Assembly: GCF_028640845.1 (NCBI RefSeq) | Contig: NC_080540.1 | Span: forward strand, 137,234,420 to 137,298,419 | Source: Ahaetulla prasina | Taxonomy: Eukaryota > Chordata > Lepidosauria > Squamata > Colubridae | DNA: 64,000 nt | Reading direction: 5' to 3' | In this document: piece by piece, positions 34,458 to 44,938 of the stretch | How positions within the stretch are numbered: position 1 is the first letter of the stretch | Layout of the letters: each line of letters starts with the position of its first letter | The notes under the pieces: generated by a model | The model's input: the letters and a program-made list of their open reading frames with translations, nothing else | The model's database searches: none | What the model was told of the DNA's origin: nothing | Made by a program: the position numbers and the translations under genes

Positions 34458-35355
34458 ATCCCATGGCTGAGGGGACTAATATGTGTGTTTCCCCCATTCC
34501 TATGCAACAATTACTATTACCTCTACATTAGCTCTAATAAATTCATAAAGAACAAACATCCACTAAGCTGGGGAGAAAATAAAAGAGGTAGGTTTGGATA
34601 TACTATCAAAGATATTAACCTGTTCTCAATTTGTTAATATGCTTTTTGGTGCTGTAAGAATTTTTTTTCAGATCCATATCATCAGACTTTTATTATGTTA
34701 ACTCCTAACATACAGACTGATGTAGGATTGATACAAGTAAAGACTCATGCAGATGCTGCTGTGATTTGTTCCCAATAGTGATTATTCCATGTGGCAAGCT
34801 ATTCCACATGCTGCAGTTTACCATGTAGTCCCCACAAAATGGCAAATAGAAATTTAATCTATGGAGGAAACAGCTGTACATACACTATATGTCTTTCTTC
34901 ATTCAGCAAACTTCAGAGGTAGCCATTCAGAGTGACCCATGCATAGCTGCTTATTCATGTGTGAATGGCCCCTAAATTGCAACATCCCAATATGTGGTCT
35001 ATCCCATGGGATGTATTCCTTTTTAATGAGTTCATTTCTACAGTTTCTCTACCACCATCAGGCCCTAGAATGGTATACACATATTCCTGATAATAATATA
35101 ATTGTAATAAATTTAAAATTTGAGTATAAGTAGAATTTTTGCAGAATAAAGCAGCGATCTAACATGAAGTAAAGATGAAGGTCCTATATTTAACACACAT
35201 ACACATTTAATATATGCTTCAGATGAATTAATTCTGAGTATTTGTTTAGACAGTATTTGTCTATATTTAGAGAGTATTTGGAGAGTTTTAGAATATATTT
35301 TTCATTAGGGCTGTATTATTTTGGTTGTTTCTCTCTTGACAACCTGGGGTATATG

Positions 35356-35358
<3 letters not shown>

Positions 35359-35410
<52 letters not shown>
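35359..35410. repeat. (GT)n microsatellite
   Basis: About 26 perfect GT units. The valine/cysteine repeat frame across it is an artefact. Confidence 0.95.
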
Positions 35411-35411
<1 letters not shown>

Positions 35412-35546
35412 GTATTCCATAAAATTTAAGCAACTGAACTTGAATTTTGATAAGGCTATCAGGCATGCTCCTGGAGAGATATTTTGGTTTATTTCTTTAA
35501 TAGTTCCTACTCTGTGACAATTACTTCCTGTTCTGAGGTTTTTCTA

Positions 35547-36558
35547 CTGTGTTTCCCCAAAAATAAGACTTGTCCAGATAATAAGCCTAATCAGGCTTTT
35601 AAGCGCATGGGATAATATAAGCCACCCCCGTAAAATAAGCCCCCCCCACCAACTACTTACACACATGTGCAGCTGGTCCCACTATTTCCTCTGGTTGCTT
35701 GCCACGCAACCAAAATGAGTTGAGGAGGGGAGGCTGGAGGGGGGGAGGGGGACATGCCCTCCCCTCCCTGTTCTTCATGCTGGCCGAGAGGCCCAACACA
35801 TCCCATCCCACCTCGATGGCAACAGCAACCTGGCTGCTTCCCTTCCCCGCTGTCTCTTTATCGAGAGAGGTGGCAGGTGGGGCAGGGGAGAAGCAAGATG
35901 CATGGCGTGAGATGTGGCTCCCTTTGCCATCTCTTCTCCCTCCCCCTCGCCGGGCATGGCATGACTCCTACCCCTTGCTTAGCCACCCGCCCCCTGTAGG
36001 GATGAAATTTGGGGGTGGCAGGTGGGGCGGGCGAGAAGCGGGACGCAGGTCTTTCCTTTCAAGCTCCGTCGCTTTCCTTGCCATTGTGTCCAGGGAAACG
36101 AAAACCTTCTCAAGAATTCGAGAAGTTTGATTGATCCCATGTCTCACCTGCCCTACCTGCCACCCCCAAATTGCATCTCTAAAGGGGGCGGGTGGCTGAG
36201 CAAGGGGCAGGAGCCCTGTCATCCCGGTGAGGGGGAAAGAAGAGATGGCAAGGAAATCCATGTCTTGCTCCATGCATTTCGCTTCTCCCCTGCCCCACCT
36301 GCCACCCCTCTTGATAAAGAGATGTCAGGGAAGGGAAGCAGCTGTTGCCATTGGGGTGGGGTGGGACATGTTGGGCCGCTCAGCCAGTGCGAAGAGCATG
36401 GAGGGGAGGCAACGGCAGCGATGGGACATCCAGTCCCACACTCGTCACCTCCTGCACCCCCAAAATAATAAGACTCCCCGATAATAAGACCAAGCCCTTA
36501 TATGGGGGGGGGGTGTCAAAAGAAAATAAGACCCTATCTTATTTTTGGGGAAACACGG
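35547..36558. mobile_element. 1-kb TA-flanked foldback element
   Basis: The terminal inverted repeats are ctgtgtttccccaaaaataa and ttatttttggggaaacacgg, with TA outside both (35545-35546 and 36559-36560). Two GC-rich arms of roughly 300-350 bp (about 35700-36045 and 36139-36445) are inverted near-copies. For example, ccacccgccccctg near 35983 pairs with agggggcgggtgg near 36182. A spacer of about 90 bp separates them. The 143-148-codon frames in the arms are mirror images of each other and not genes. Probably a Tc1/mariner-type non-autonomous element. Confidence 0.78.
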
Positions 36559-38350
36559 TAGTCTTAATCTTGTAATTAAAGCTGTAATTCAGAGAAGGAG
36601 AAACAAAGCCCTCCAGGTATTGCTAGAATTCCCAACAATCCTAATTAGTATCAACAGTAGAAAGGAATATTCAGAATCTTCAACATTTAAAAGACTTATA
36701 TGCCTGTCCCTCAAACCCTCCCCAGCTCTGGCTAATAAGATTAGTTTCTTCTTCACTCTTATCTCAGAGCCCATGTTCTCTGTCTGCTTTTTTTACCCTT
36801 GTATTATAGTTTTTTAAAGCTTCATCAGCAATACAATAGTTTGATAACTATTTTTTCCCTGCCATTGCTGCAGCTTTTCCGTAAAACATTAAACAGATGA
36901 AGTACAAACTTTGCCTTTGTTTTTTTCCCCCCCCCAATTCATTTATGCTCTGGCATCAGGTCCCAGTTTAATACTTTGAATGTCTTTCCATCTGTTGTTT
37001 TTCATATATGACTCTCAGGACTTTCTGTTATAGATTTTAGCCCTCTTCTGATTTCCTTCCCTTAAGAATCAGAGCTCCTGAAAAGCTTGTTTGCTTGTTT
37101 ACAGAGCATCCTTTTTTTTCATTGCAACATACAGAACTAAGATAAACAAAAGGAGATATATAATATAAAATAATATTAACAATTCTGGGTGGAGGGGAAA
37201 AAAATAAACTTATGTTGCATATTAAATGATTTGAATTGACCTAAAGGACTGCAGCAGTGGCACCACTCACTCCCCCCTTTGAAGCCGTACAGCAGAACTA
37301 TGATATGGAGGTTACTCTGCCTCGTTGTCGTATACAGACCTTCATATAAAGAAACCTCTGTTGTGCCTCAGTAACTGTATTCATCCACATCGATTAGATA
37401 TTACCAAGAACAGAGCAGCAGTAAAGCAGTGTTTTATTTCTTCAGCACCTCTTTACACTCATTTCTCCCCTCCCCCGTTTTTGTTTCCCGTCCTCCCCCG
37501 TTCAAAAAAAAAAAATGAAAGCAAAATCAATGCCTTTGTGAGCGTGTGTGCTAGGGTGCTTGTGATGTCTCTTATCTCCCATCTCTATCTAAGCTCAAGA
37601 AAATACAGCCTGAGCAATTTCATTAAAAGAAAGAAAGGAGGATTGGTGATTTATGCAGATAATAATCATGTTAAAAGAATGTATATGGTTTTGACTTGTA
37701 ACTGCATACATCGAGGAGACTTGATTTTATCCAGACGATAGGGGGGGGGAAAGATGCGAGCGCCAAAGGAGTCACCCAGGGTAACTGTTGAAAGAAAAAG
37801 TATGTCAGTCGTTAAGTTCGTTCCCACTTCTCTAGGCTTTTTATGTCTTAATGAACATAGATTTTACAAAAGATGAACCAGAGGAACCCTTAGATTTTAT
37901 CAGTTAGAGAAAAATAATAAAGTTTCCTATTATGGAAGAAGTTTTTTTCCCTCGCTACACCTGGCTTACCAATGACTCTACTCCTAGTTCATTGTACAGA
38001 CTGAATGAACAAAAGATGTACTGTTCCTTAACGGTAAAGTTTGCTGGTAATTACTTCAAAGGACTCTCCAAGCAAACAAAGCTGCCTGTGGGCCTTGGGC
38101 ATGGAGCAGATGTCCTTTGCTTCCATGATATAAATCTTAACCAAGATTTCTTGGCTGATGTCCTGGCAGAAGAAGCTTACTTCTGCTATTTTGTTTCTCA
38201 GATCAATTGAAAATTGAATTTGAAGGAGAAAAATTACTATGACATGAAATATTCATAAATCATCTGAAGGCTTAGAAGAAGTTTTTTTTTCAGATTATTG
38301 AATTTAACTGTTCTTTCTTCTCTTTCCTCACCCTCAATCTTGTTTTTTAG

Positions 38351-38425
38351 TCATGCCAAGCTGACCTTGTGAAGGACAATGGTCACAAATATTTCCTTTC
38401 TGTTTTGGCAGATCCTTATATGCCG
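38351..38425 (+). CDS. RPTOR: RPTOR exon 5 of 11 in window (about residues 504-528)
   Basis: The exon has 25 codons, starting SCQADLVKDNGHKYFLSVLA and ending DPYMP, a conserved solenoid repeat. Phase 0 at both ends. Acceptor tgttttttag, donor ccg/gtaaga. Human RPTOR has a reported splice variant lacking a block of solenoid exons. By my residue count a block of exons 5-8 here would remove 158 codons in frame, but I have not verified that it corresponds to the same exons. Confidence 0.95.
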
Positions 38426-39696
38426 GTAAGATTAAGTAATCAATCCCCTTTCCTTTCCATTGCTTCCCCTCCCTCCCTCCCATCCATCTGTTTACAACTT
38501 ATGTGTTGTGTCTTGGCTCACGTGTAACTGACTTAATGAGGTTTTGTAGACGGTAAGAGTTCTTACGCAATTCTAATATGCAGTAGGCTTTGTTGAATAA
38601 CAGCAGCGAAAAAAGTAAATATAACTTTTTCCCTCTCCTTAAGCTATTAAAAATATTGACAGGATTCAGGATATTCAGGATATTCATGGGAAAATGATTC
38701 TTCATGCAATATGACTGAATTAATCTTAGTGAGTTAATTAATATAAAACATTGTGATAGTGTGTTTCTTATTTGTTTGTTAATTAAATTACTGGCTAGAT
38801 GGGCTATTCATGCCCTATTCAAAAGGAAGTTATCTGAGATAGTGCTGTTATGCTAACTTCATTTCCCTGACTTCCTCTGCTGAGCACCCTGATGGGAATA
38901 GGACAGTCTATTAATATCCAACCGCTTTCCAGTGAGATTCCTTTGTGTTATCAGAGTTGTCTTAATTTTGACACTGGGTTGTGCATGCCTTGAAAATGAT
39001 CCAGACCTTGCACAAATATAGTACTTCTCTACTATTGATTGTAACAGACCTACTTTTTTCAGGCTTCTGTGGTTCCTTAAAATTAATATATTTCCTAAAG
39101 CAACTGGATCTTTTTTCATGAATAGTGGGAAAGTACTATGTTTTCATGAAGTCTGAAGCATTTCTCCTGAAACATTTATACAGTATGCACAATTCTATTA
39201 GATGGGCCCCCAATATAAGAACTGCAGCTCAGAAGTAAATTTTCCTATTCAGCTCTTCATGCTCAATCTCAAGGAGCAACATACCAACATAGTAGTACCT
39301 TTCTTCTGCCATTAGCTACATGGAAATAACATGTGAATAGGCTGTAGTCTGTCCATCAGAACAAAATGAAACATCAGCTTCCAACAGCTTTTGAATGCCT
39401 TATGCTAGAATATGGAGAGGCTGTTGCCTTCATCCCCTGATTTTGGATCGAGATAACTTGTTTGAGGTTGGAAAACAGGTTAGTCTTTGGTCTGCTCCTC
39501 TTACGTTCTTACAGCAATGTTGGAATAAAAGATACTATATTTCACAAGGAGCAATACATTTTACTTATTTTTCTTCAATTAAACTATTTGGATCTTTGTG
39601 AATAAGGCCACAGCAGACCTGAAGTTCCATGTGAAAAAGTTACTGTATAAGAATAGATATACAGACAGTACTCACTTTTCAACCCTATGTGGGACT

Positions 39697-39920
39697 CAAA
39701 GGTGCTTTTCCAAAAGGCAACTGGATTTTCTTTTTCCTTGAAGACATTTTGCTTCTTGTCCAATAAGCTTCTTCAGAACTGAAATTTGGTTCTTCAGAAC
39801 TGAAGAAGCTTCTTGGATGAGAAGCGAAATGTCTTCAAGGAAAAACAGAAAGTCCAGTTGCCTTATGAAAAAGCTCCTTTGGGACAACCATGACCTGGAG
39901 GACTGAGAATCTCCATAGAT
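39697..39920 (+). mobile_element. Hairpin element (copy 4, most complete)
   Basis: This is the longest hairpin of the four. The left arm runs from caaaggtgct to about 39790 and the right arm from gaagaagcttcttggatgag to about 39880. The unpaired tail gggacaaccatgacctggag and a terminal catagat follow. The flanks cctatgtgggact (39684-39696) and cctatctgggacc (39922-39934) agree at 11 of 13 positions. The right arm contains gatgagaagcgaaatgtc, which resembles part of a hammerhead ribozyme core. Confidence 0.8.
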
Positions 39921-39927
39921 GCCTATC

Positions 39928-40360
39928 TGGGACCAGAATTCCTGTCATTAAGTGAAGCAGTTGTTAAGCAAAATGTCACATGATCACACTACTTAGCGAC
40001 AGCAATTGAGGCAGTCCTGGTTGCAGTCACTAGATCAGGAACATGAATCCATTAAGCCAAACCTTGTTTTTCTCCTGCCTGAAACGAACTGCCTCTGCTT
40101 CAACTCCTCCCATCTGCCTGGCTCTTCCCTTCTCTGCTCTTTTGGCAGTAACAGGGATAGGCAGCAGATGCAGGGCAGTCAAAAAGGCAGAGGTGAGGGG
40201 AGTACAAGCGGAAGCAGTTCAAGCAGAGCAGGAGAACATGATCGTGGGGCACTGCAGCAGCTGGACCTTTAAAGACCAGGCATAACTACCACTGATTCAG
40301 CACCATCACAACTTCAAACAGTTGCTGATGAATGGCTGTTAAGAGAGCACTGCCTATAAA
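39928..40360. mobile_element. Long-variant TA-type repeat, borders approximate
   Basis: Shared words with 9566 and 42478 include ccagaattcctgtcattaag, gcagttgttaagcaaaatgt and, at the right, gctgttaagagagcactgcc. The ends are worn and I do not see a clear TA pair. Confidence 0.4.
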
Positions 40361-41022
40361 TGCAGTCTGTTGAGAAAAATAATTGTGCTAAGAATCCCAC
40401 TTTTTCTGTAAATTGCAGTTTCTTCTATGAAATCAGTGGGCCCCAGTTCCTTCCTTATATATTTTTTAATAATATGTAACGTTGAAAAATTATAGAAAAA
40501 ATAATTTCCAATCTTTCAAGTGATCTTGGAAAATGTTTTGTATGGTTCTTTAACAGCATTTGAAGCACAAAGCAATACTATTGTTGCCTATTTGACATGC
40601 ACGAATATAGAGTTAGTAGAAAATTCCCATACTATTATAGACGTATATAGGCTTCTTATTTTGACACATTCCTGTGCTTGTACTGTGTATTGCCTATATT
40701 AACTTTATGATTGTTGATATTCGTATTTTCAAACAGCACTGTCTGACATCACATTACAAAACTTCAATCTTGAAGTAGAATTAATTCTATCAGAGGGCAC
40801 CCATATCACCATCTGAAAAGGATTGGTTTGGTGTCATGACCATTTTCCTGTTCAGTTAAATAACATAATTTGTATATTAAGTTTACAATTTCCTGGAGTC
40901 CTCCAGCAGCGCAAATCTTTGTAAAAGATGCTGTTTCTCTTTTAAAGCTTTTGCCTAAAGCATTCCTGTATTGCTTTATCCAAGATTCATGAATAAAAAT
41001 ATTCTTGTGTCTATATGTTAAG

Positions 41023-41088
41023 GCCGAACACAGAACGATGACAGCTTTCATCTTGGCAGTGATTGTCAACAACTACAACACAGGACAG
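41023..41088 (+). CDS. RPTOR: RPTOR exon 6 of 11 in window (about residues 529-550)
   Basis: The exon has 22 codons, AEHRTMTAFILAVIVNNYNT followed by GQ, identical to the raptor segment that precedes the EACLQGN exon. It is the shortest exon here (66 nt) and phase 0 at both ends. Acceptor tatatgttaag, with a weak pyrimidine tract; donor cag/gtgagt. Only 179 bp separate it from the next exon, the shortest intron in the window, and that intron contains no repeat. Confidence 0.95.
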
Positions 41089-41267
41089 GTGAGTACAAGT
41101 GAAGAAAAAGTGAGGCTTGACTCAGTAACCTTGAATTAAAAAAAGTTTAGACAGCACTGATTTAAGGCCGGGCATTTCTGCCTCATTTCCCTTGGGAATA
41201 TCTTGGACTTAAGATTTATATACTGGCAAGAAATGGATTGCGATATCATGAAGGCCCTTTCTTGCAG

Positions 41268-41459
41268 GAAGCTTGCCTCCAAGGGAACTTGATTGCCATT
41301 TGCCTGGAGCAGCTGAATGATCCACACCCTCTGCTGCGCCAGTGGGTGGCTATTTGCTTGGGCCGCATCTGGCAGAATTTTGACTCTGCAAGGTGGTGCG
41401 GCGTGAGGGACAGCGCTCATGAAAAGCTCTACAGCCTTCTCTCCGATTCAATACCTGAG
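41268..41459 (+). CDS. RPTOR: RPTOR exon 7 of 11 in window (about residues 551-614)
   Basis: The exon has 64 codons, beginning EACLQGNLIAICLEQLNDPH and ending EKLYSLLSDSIPE. This HEAT/armadillo section faces the Rag GTPases in mTORC1-Rag structures. As I recall those papers, Asn557 and Arg597 are among the tested contacts, and both are present here (QGNLI and GVRDS). One difference from the human sequence I remember is Ser for Pro at about 611 (SDSIPE). Phase 0 at both ends; acceptor ctttcttgcag, donor gag/gtaatc. Confidence 0.97.
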
Positions 41460-42277
41460 GTAATCTTCTGGGTTTCAAAACAAATCTCTTCCAGCAAGGA
41501 GACCCTGTTCTGATTAGCTGCCTTCATGAGCTTCACTGTATTACAGAGCTGCTTCAGCGGTTGCCTAAAAGGAGGAGCCACCCGCTGTTTTTTGCCAGAT
41601 AACCATTGAGATATTAAAAAGAGCCAACACGCAACTTTTTAAAAAGCTTTTGGTTAAGCTTGACCATAGGTGGTCCTTGCTTAGCGACTGCTTCATTTAG
41701 TGACCGTTCACAGTTATGACAGTGATGAAAAAGTAATCATACGACCAGTTCTCACATGTATGATCTTTGTAGGTCTGTAAAGCAAAGGGAAGCAGAAGTA
41801 AGGTCATAAGCACAGACATGGTTTCACTTAGGAATCGCTTTGCTTAGTGACTTGTTTAGAGGACTTCCTGCAGTAGGATTGCAATCTGGCTCAGTTTATT
41901 AATTGTATTGATTTTAATTGATAAATCTAATCATTCGTTGTTTGTTTAGAAGATAAAGACGTTCATTGTAAAGCATTTGTTTTAGTGGAAAAACCAAATA
42001 TGCTTTTTAAGTACTTCTAACGCTTCAAGTAGCAGCAGCAAATTAACAAATGTGCAAATAGATGTGGAGAGCTCTTTAATCAATTAGCATTTCCTGTTAC
42101 TTATTAGATTGCATTGAGTACATGTTTAAATTTTTTGAACGAGTTTCCAGCCTGAATATCTCTTTGCCCAAGTATGTGTGATTGACATCTGCATTTTTCA
42201 GTAGAAAATCTGATTTGGCCTATTCTTTGCAAAGACTCTTGTGATTTGTTATTCTCTTTCTTCTCTTTCTCTTGTAG
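41460..42277 (+). other. RPTOR: RPTOR intron, 0.8 kb
   Basis: It contains a worn TA-type repeat (41667-41873). Otherwise unique, ending in a strong acceptor (ttctctttctcttgtag). Confidence 0.85.
41667..41873. mobile_element. Worn TA-type non-autonomous repeat
   Basis: Left part ggtggtccttgcttagcgac and right part cttgtttagaggacttcctg match the family in order, with gtgaccgttcacagttatga inside. Shorter than the 400-bp copies, so internally deleted. Confidence 0.5.
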
Positions 42278-42418
42278 GTTCGCTGTGCAGCAGTCTTTGC
42301 CCTTGGCACTTTTGTAGGCAATTCTGCTGAGCGGACAGATCATTCCACTACAATAGATCACAACGTTGCCATGATGCTGGCCCAGCTCATTAATGATGGA
42401 AGCCCCATGGTCCGAAAG
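42278..42418 (+). CDS. RPTOR: RPTOR exon 8 of 11 in window (about residues 615-661)
   Basis: The exon has 47 codons, starting VRCAAVFALGTFVGNSAERT and ending MLAQLINDGSPMVRK. It completes a HEAT repeat of the solenoid. Asp635, which I recall as another tested Rag-contact position, is conserved (the D of TDHSTT). The sequence I recall for human raptor has LVSDGS where this has LINDGS. Phase 0 at both ends. The donor aag/gtatag is weak after the first four bases. Confidence 0.96.
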
Positions 42419-42477
42419 GTATAGCAAAGGGGTAGGAGGGACAGATGCTAGTATCATGGCGTTATTAGTTTTAAATA

Positions 42478-43087
42478 CAGATACTCCTCAGTTAACAACA
42501 GTAATTGAGACTGGAATTTCTGTTGCTAAATAAGTGATGCAGTTGTAAAATATGATGTCACAGGGCCACATCAGTTAGGCAGTTAGTTAGAGTTCCCAGC
42601 ACTCTCTATTCCCCTGTCAAGCAAGGATCATCAAACAAGTCCCAGGTAGCTTGTAAGCAGACCATTTAGCTGGTAAGTGCTATGTGAGGAAGGGTCTGCT
42701 ATGTGGGGAAGGGTCTGTGGGTGGCTGACAAAGTACAAACATGGCAGGAACAAGGATAGCTGCTGTCCTGTGGGGGAAGAGTACAGCGGTGGCCCCCAAG
42801 ACATGACCCAAGCACAATGGGGCAGGGGGTGGCTGCTGCCAGGGGATGGAGGGTGTGAGCAACTTACTTGAGCAATTTGCAACTTTTCCTGCTGGCTTCC
42901 CCACTGACTTTGCTTTGGGGAAGCCAGCAGGGAAGATCACAGCAGAGAGCTTGTGACCACGGAACGCTGTAACTTTCTTAAGTGCAAGCCACTTGCCCAG
43001 CACCCAGATCTCGATCATTTGACCATGGGAATGCTGGGATGACAGGAACGTTGAGGATCATTTAGGTTGCTAAATGAGGAGTAACTG
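42478..43087. mobile_element. Long-variant TA-type repeat
   Basis: The left end cagatactcctcagttaaca follows TA. The right end ctaaatgaggagtaactg is its inverted relative, although the right flank is TG. The GC-rich middle has an inverted segment (gctggcttcccc and ggggaagccagc, near 42891-42930) and shares words with 9566-10315. Reading frames of 64-112 codons are not genes. Confidence 0.6.
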
Positions 43088-44179
43088 TGCATAACATTCT
43101 GAATATTTTTGTTTACTGAGACTTTTTTTCCCTCCGATACCAGTCCTTATTATGAGTTCTAGGTGATTTGATTCTAGCTTATAGGATTGATACCTAATTT
43201 CCATGGAAAATGAGAGGGCTCTACAGACTGCACCAAAGTCAAAGAGAGATTGGCAATTCTTTATAGCAGTTAAGAGCTTGGAAAGGAGATTTTAGCTTGT
43301 TTTTTACTAGGGAAAAGTACTGTGGGGTTTTAAAAGCTGCCCCTCTCTCCCCCTCCAATTCCTCCTCCTTTTCAGTGTTAATCCCTGGTAACTGAAGGTG
43401 CTTATCTATGAGCAGGTGCCTTTTTCCCAACTTGTCAGTTCTTTCAGATAAGATTCTTCTTCTAACACAAGAGAAATTGGAGCTGACATTTATTTTTCTT
43501 TATTCTGCTAACTCATGAGAAGTGGGTAAAAAGGGAGTTAATGCCTAAGGCCCTCTCCCGGGATTTCAGCTGTTGGATGGCTACCTCTGTCATCTAATTT
43601 TCTGTACTTCTTAAGGGTTTATTGGCTGTGCTTCATCAGTGATTTCTCTGAATGGCAAGTCAGGTGGTGCAGATTATTTTGCCTCTTTCTTCCCTGGGAG
43701 CTTCCAAAAGTGTCATTTTTTTGCACTTGGCTTTGTGTTTTCAGCCTAATTTTTTTTTAAAAAGAAGCTCAACTCACAGAGTTAAGATAGAAAGCACTTG
43801 CTGCAAAAGACACGTTGGGTGGAGCTATAGGGATATAGCTACCATTTTGCTATCACACCTCCAGTGGGCCGTCATTCTAAAACATGAGCTGCTATTTCTT
43901 GTCTGACCTGATAGTTCTTTGCACCCAGTTGGGTTGTTATCAATGTGGTATTTCAGTGTGAAAAACCCTTTTTGAAATAGAAAAGGGCCATTGTATAACA
44001 AAATAATGAAAAACTGGGTATTTAAAAAGGATAATTTTAGACCTGGCAAAATATTCACCGTTGGAAAGTATGCTGCTGATTGCCAAAGAGAAGTGGTAAT
44101 TGTCAGCAGCAAGCTGTTATGCTGTATATCACTACTTTTATCTGGAGCTCCTCTGTTTAAACCACGACAACAACAACAG

Positions 44180-44262
44180 GGAGGAGGAGGAGGAGGAGGA
44201 GGAGGAGGAGGAGGAGGAGGAGGAGGAGGAGGAGGAGGAGGAGGAGGAGGAGGAGGAGGAGA
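44180..44262. repeat. (GGA)n microsatellite
   Basis: About 27 perfect GGA units on the sense strand of the gene, purine-only. The poly-glycine and poly-glutamate frames across it are artefacts. Confidence 0.96.
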
Positions 44263-44844
44263 TTTCTGTCTTGTTCTATGCTTTCAGAACTAAGTTTGCA
44301 GAAATTTTCATTCCTCTTTTCGGAGATGGGTTCTGTCTCTGAAAAGCTTTTCGGTTGATCACTGTTTGCATAGCATAGTCTTGTACTACAATCTGTGACA
44401 ATAAATATGAAATAATATTTTCTACTAGAAACAGAAATTTATGGCAGTCCTTTAGAAGAAAAAAAGAAAGAATAGGGCAATGCAGGAATGAAAGAGGACA
44501 ACTTCATTCAAGAAAGAGCTCTCCTTAACCTGGCAGTGGGGGGCAAGGATAGAAGAATGATTTAATAAACTGATCTTGGTCTGCTCTGATTTCCTTTTAC
44601 AGAAAAGTAGCATATTAATCACTTGATAGCACTGATATATAAAGTACCCAGAATGACCTGCTGGGTATTAGTATATTATAAGCAAACTATTTTTGATCTT
44701 TTCTAGCTGGCTTTTCTATATGATTTTTTTCCCTTCCATTCAATCATATCTGATTTTCAGAGACTGCCTAGACAAGTCCCTGCTATTTTCTTGGGAAAGT
44801 TTTCCAGAAATAATTTGCTGTTGGCTCCTTCCTGGGGCTGACAG

Positions 44845-44938
44845 AAAGTGACGATCCATGGTCATCCAGCTGGTTTTATTCCTAAGGCGGAACTAGAACT
44901 CAGTCTCTCAGTTGCTAGCCTGATGCCTTAGTAGTAGA
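44845..44938 (-). mobile_element. tRNA-derived SINE fragment (antisense)
   Basis: On the - strand it reads taaggcatcaggctagcaac, then a B-box-like gagttctagttccgcc and a body gctggatgaccatgg. Only the head and part of the body remain. Confidence 0.5.

Larger units (their letters stand above)
26680..38350 (+). other. RPTOR: RPTOR intron, 11.7 kb
   Basis: It holds a TA-flanked MITE (26726-27125), a hairpin element (30262-30453), hAT MITEs (31246, 33863, 34163), an antisense LINE (31828-32592) next to a TAA microsatellite, a second hairpin element (33160-33350), a further TA-type copy (33373-33747), a GT microsatellite (35359-35410) and a 1-kb foldback (35547-36558). The stretches 27130-30260 and 36560-38340 look unique apart from short G- or C-runs, with no gene I can support. 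Confidence 0.85.
38426..41022 (+). other. RPTOR: RPTOR intron, 2.6 kb
   Basis: It contains the fourth hairpin element (39697-39920) and, directly after it, a long-variant TA-type repeat (39928-40360). The rest is AT-rich unique sequence with no gene seen. Confidence 0.85.

Noticed and set aside
35699..36468. Reading frames of 143 and 148 codons (+) and 101 codons (-)
   Set aside because: They are mirror images in the two arms of the foldback, rich in Gly/Pro from base composition, with no recognisable domain.
43991..44342. Frames with poly-glycine and poly-glutamate
   Set aside because: Translation of the GGA microsatellite; no flanking homology or splice logic.
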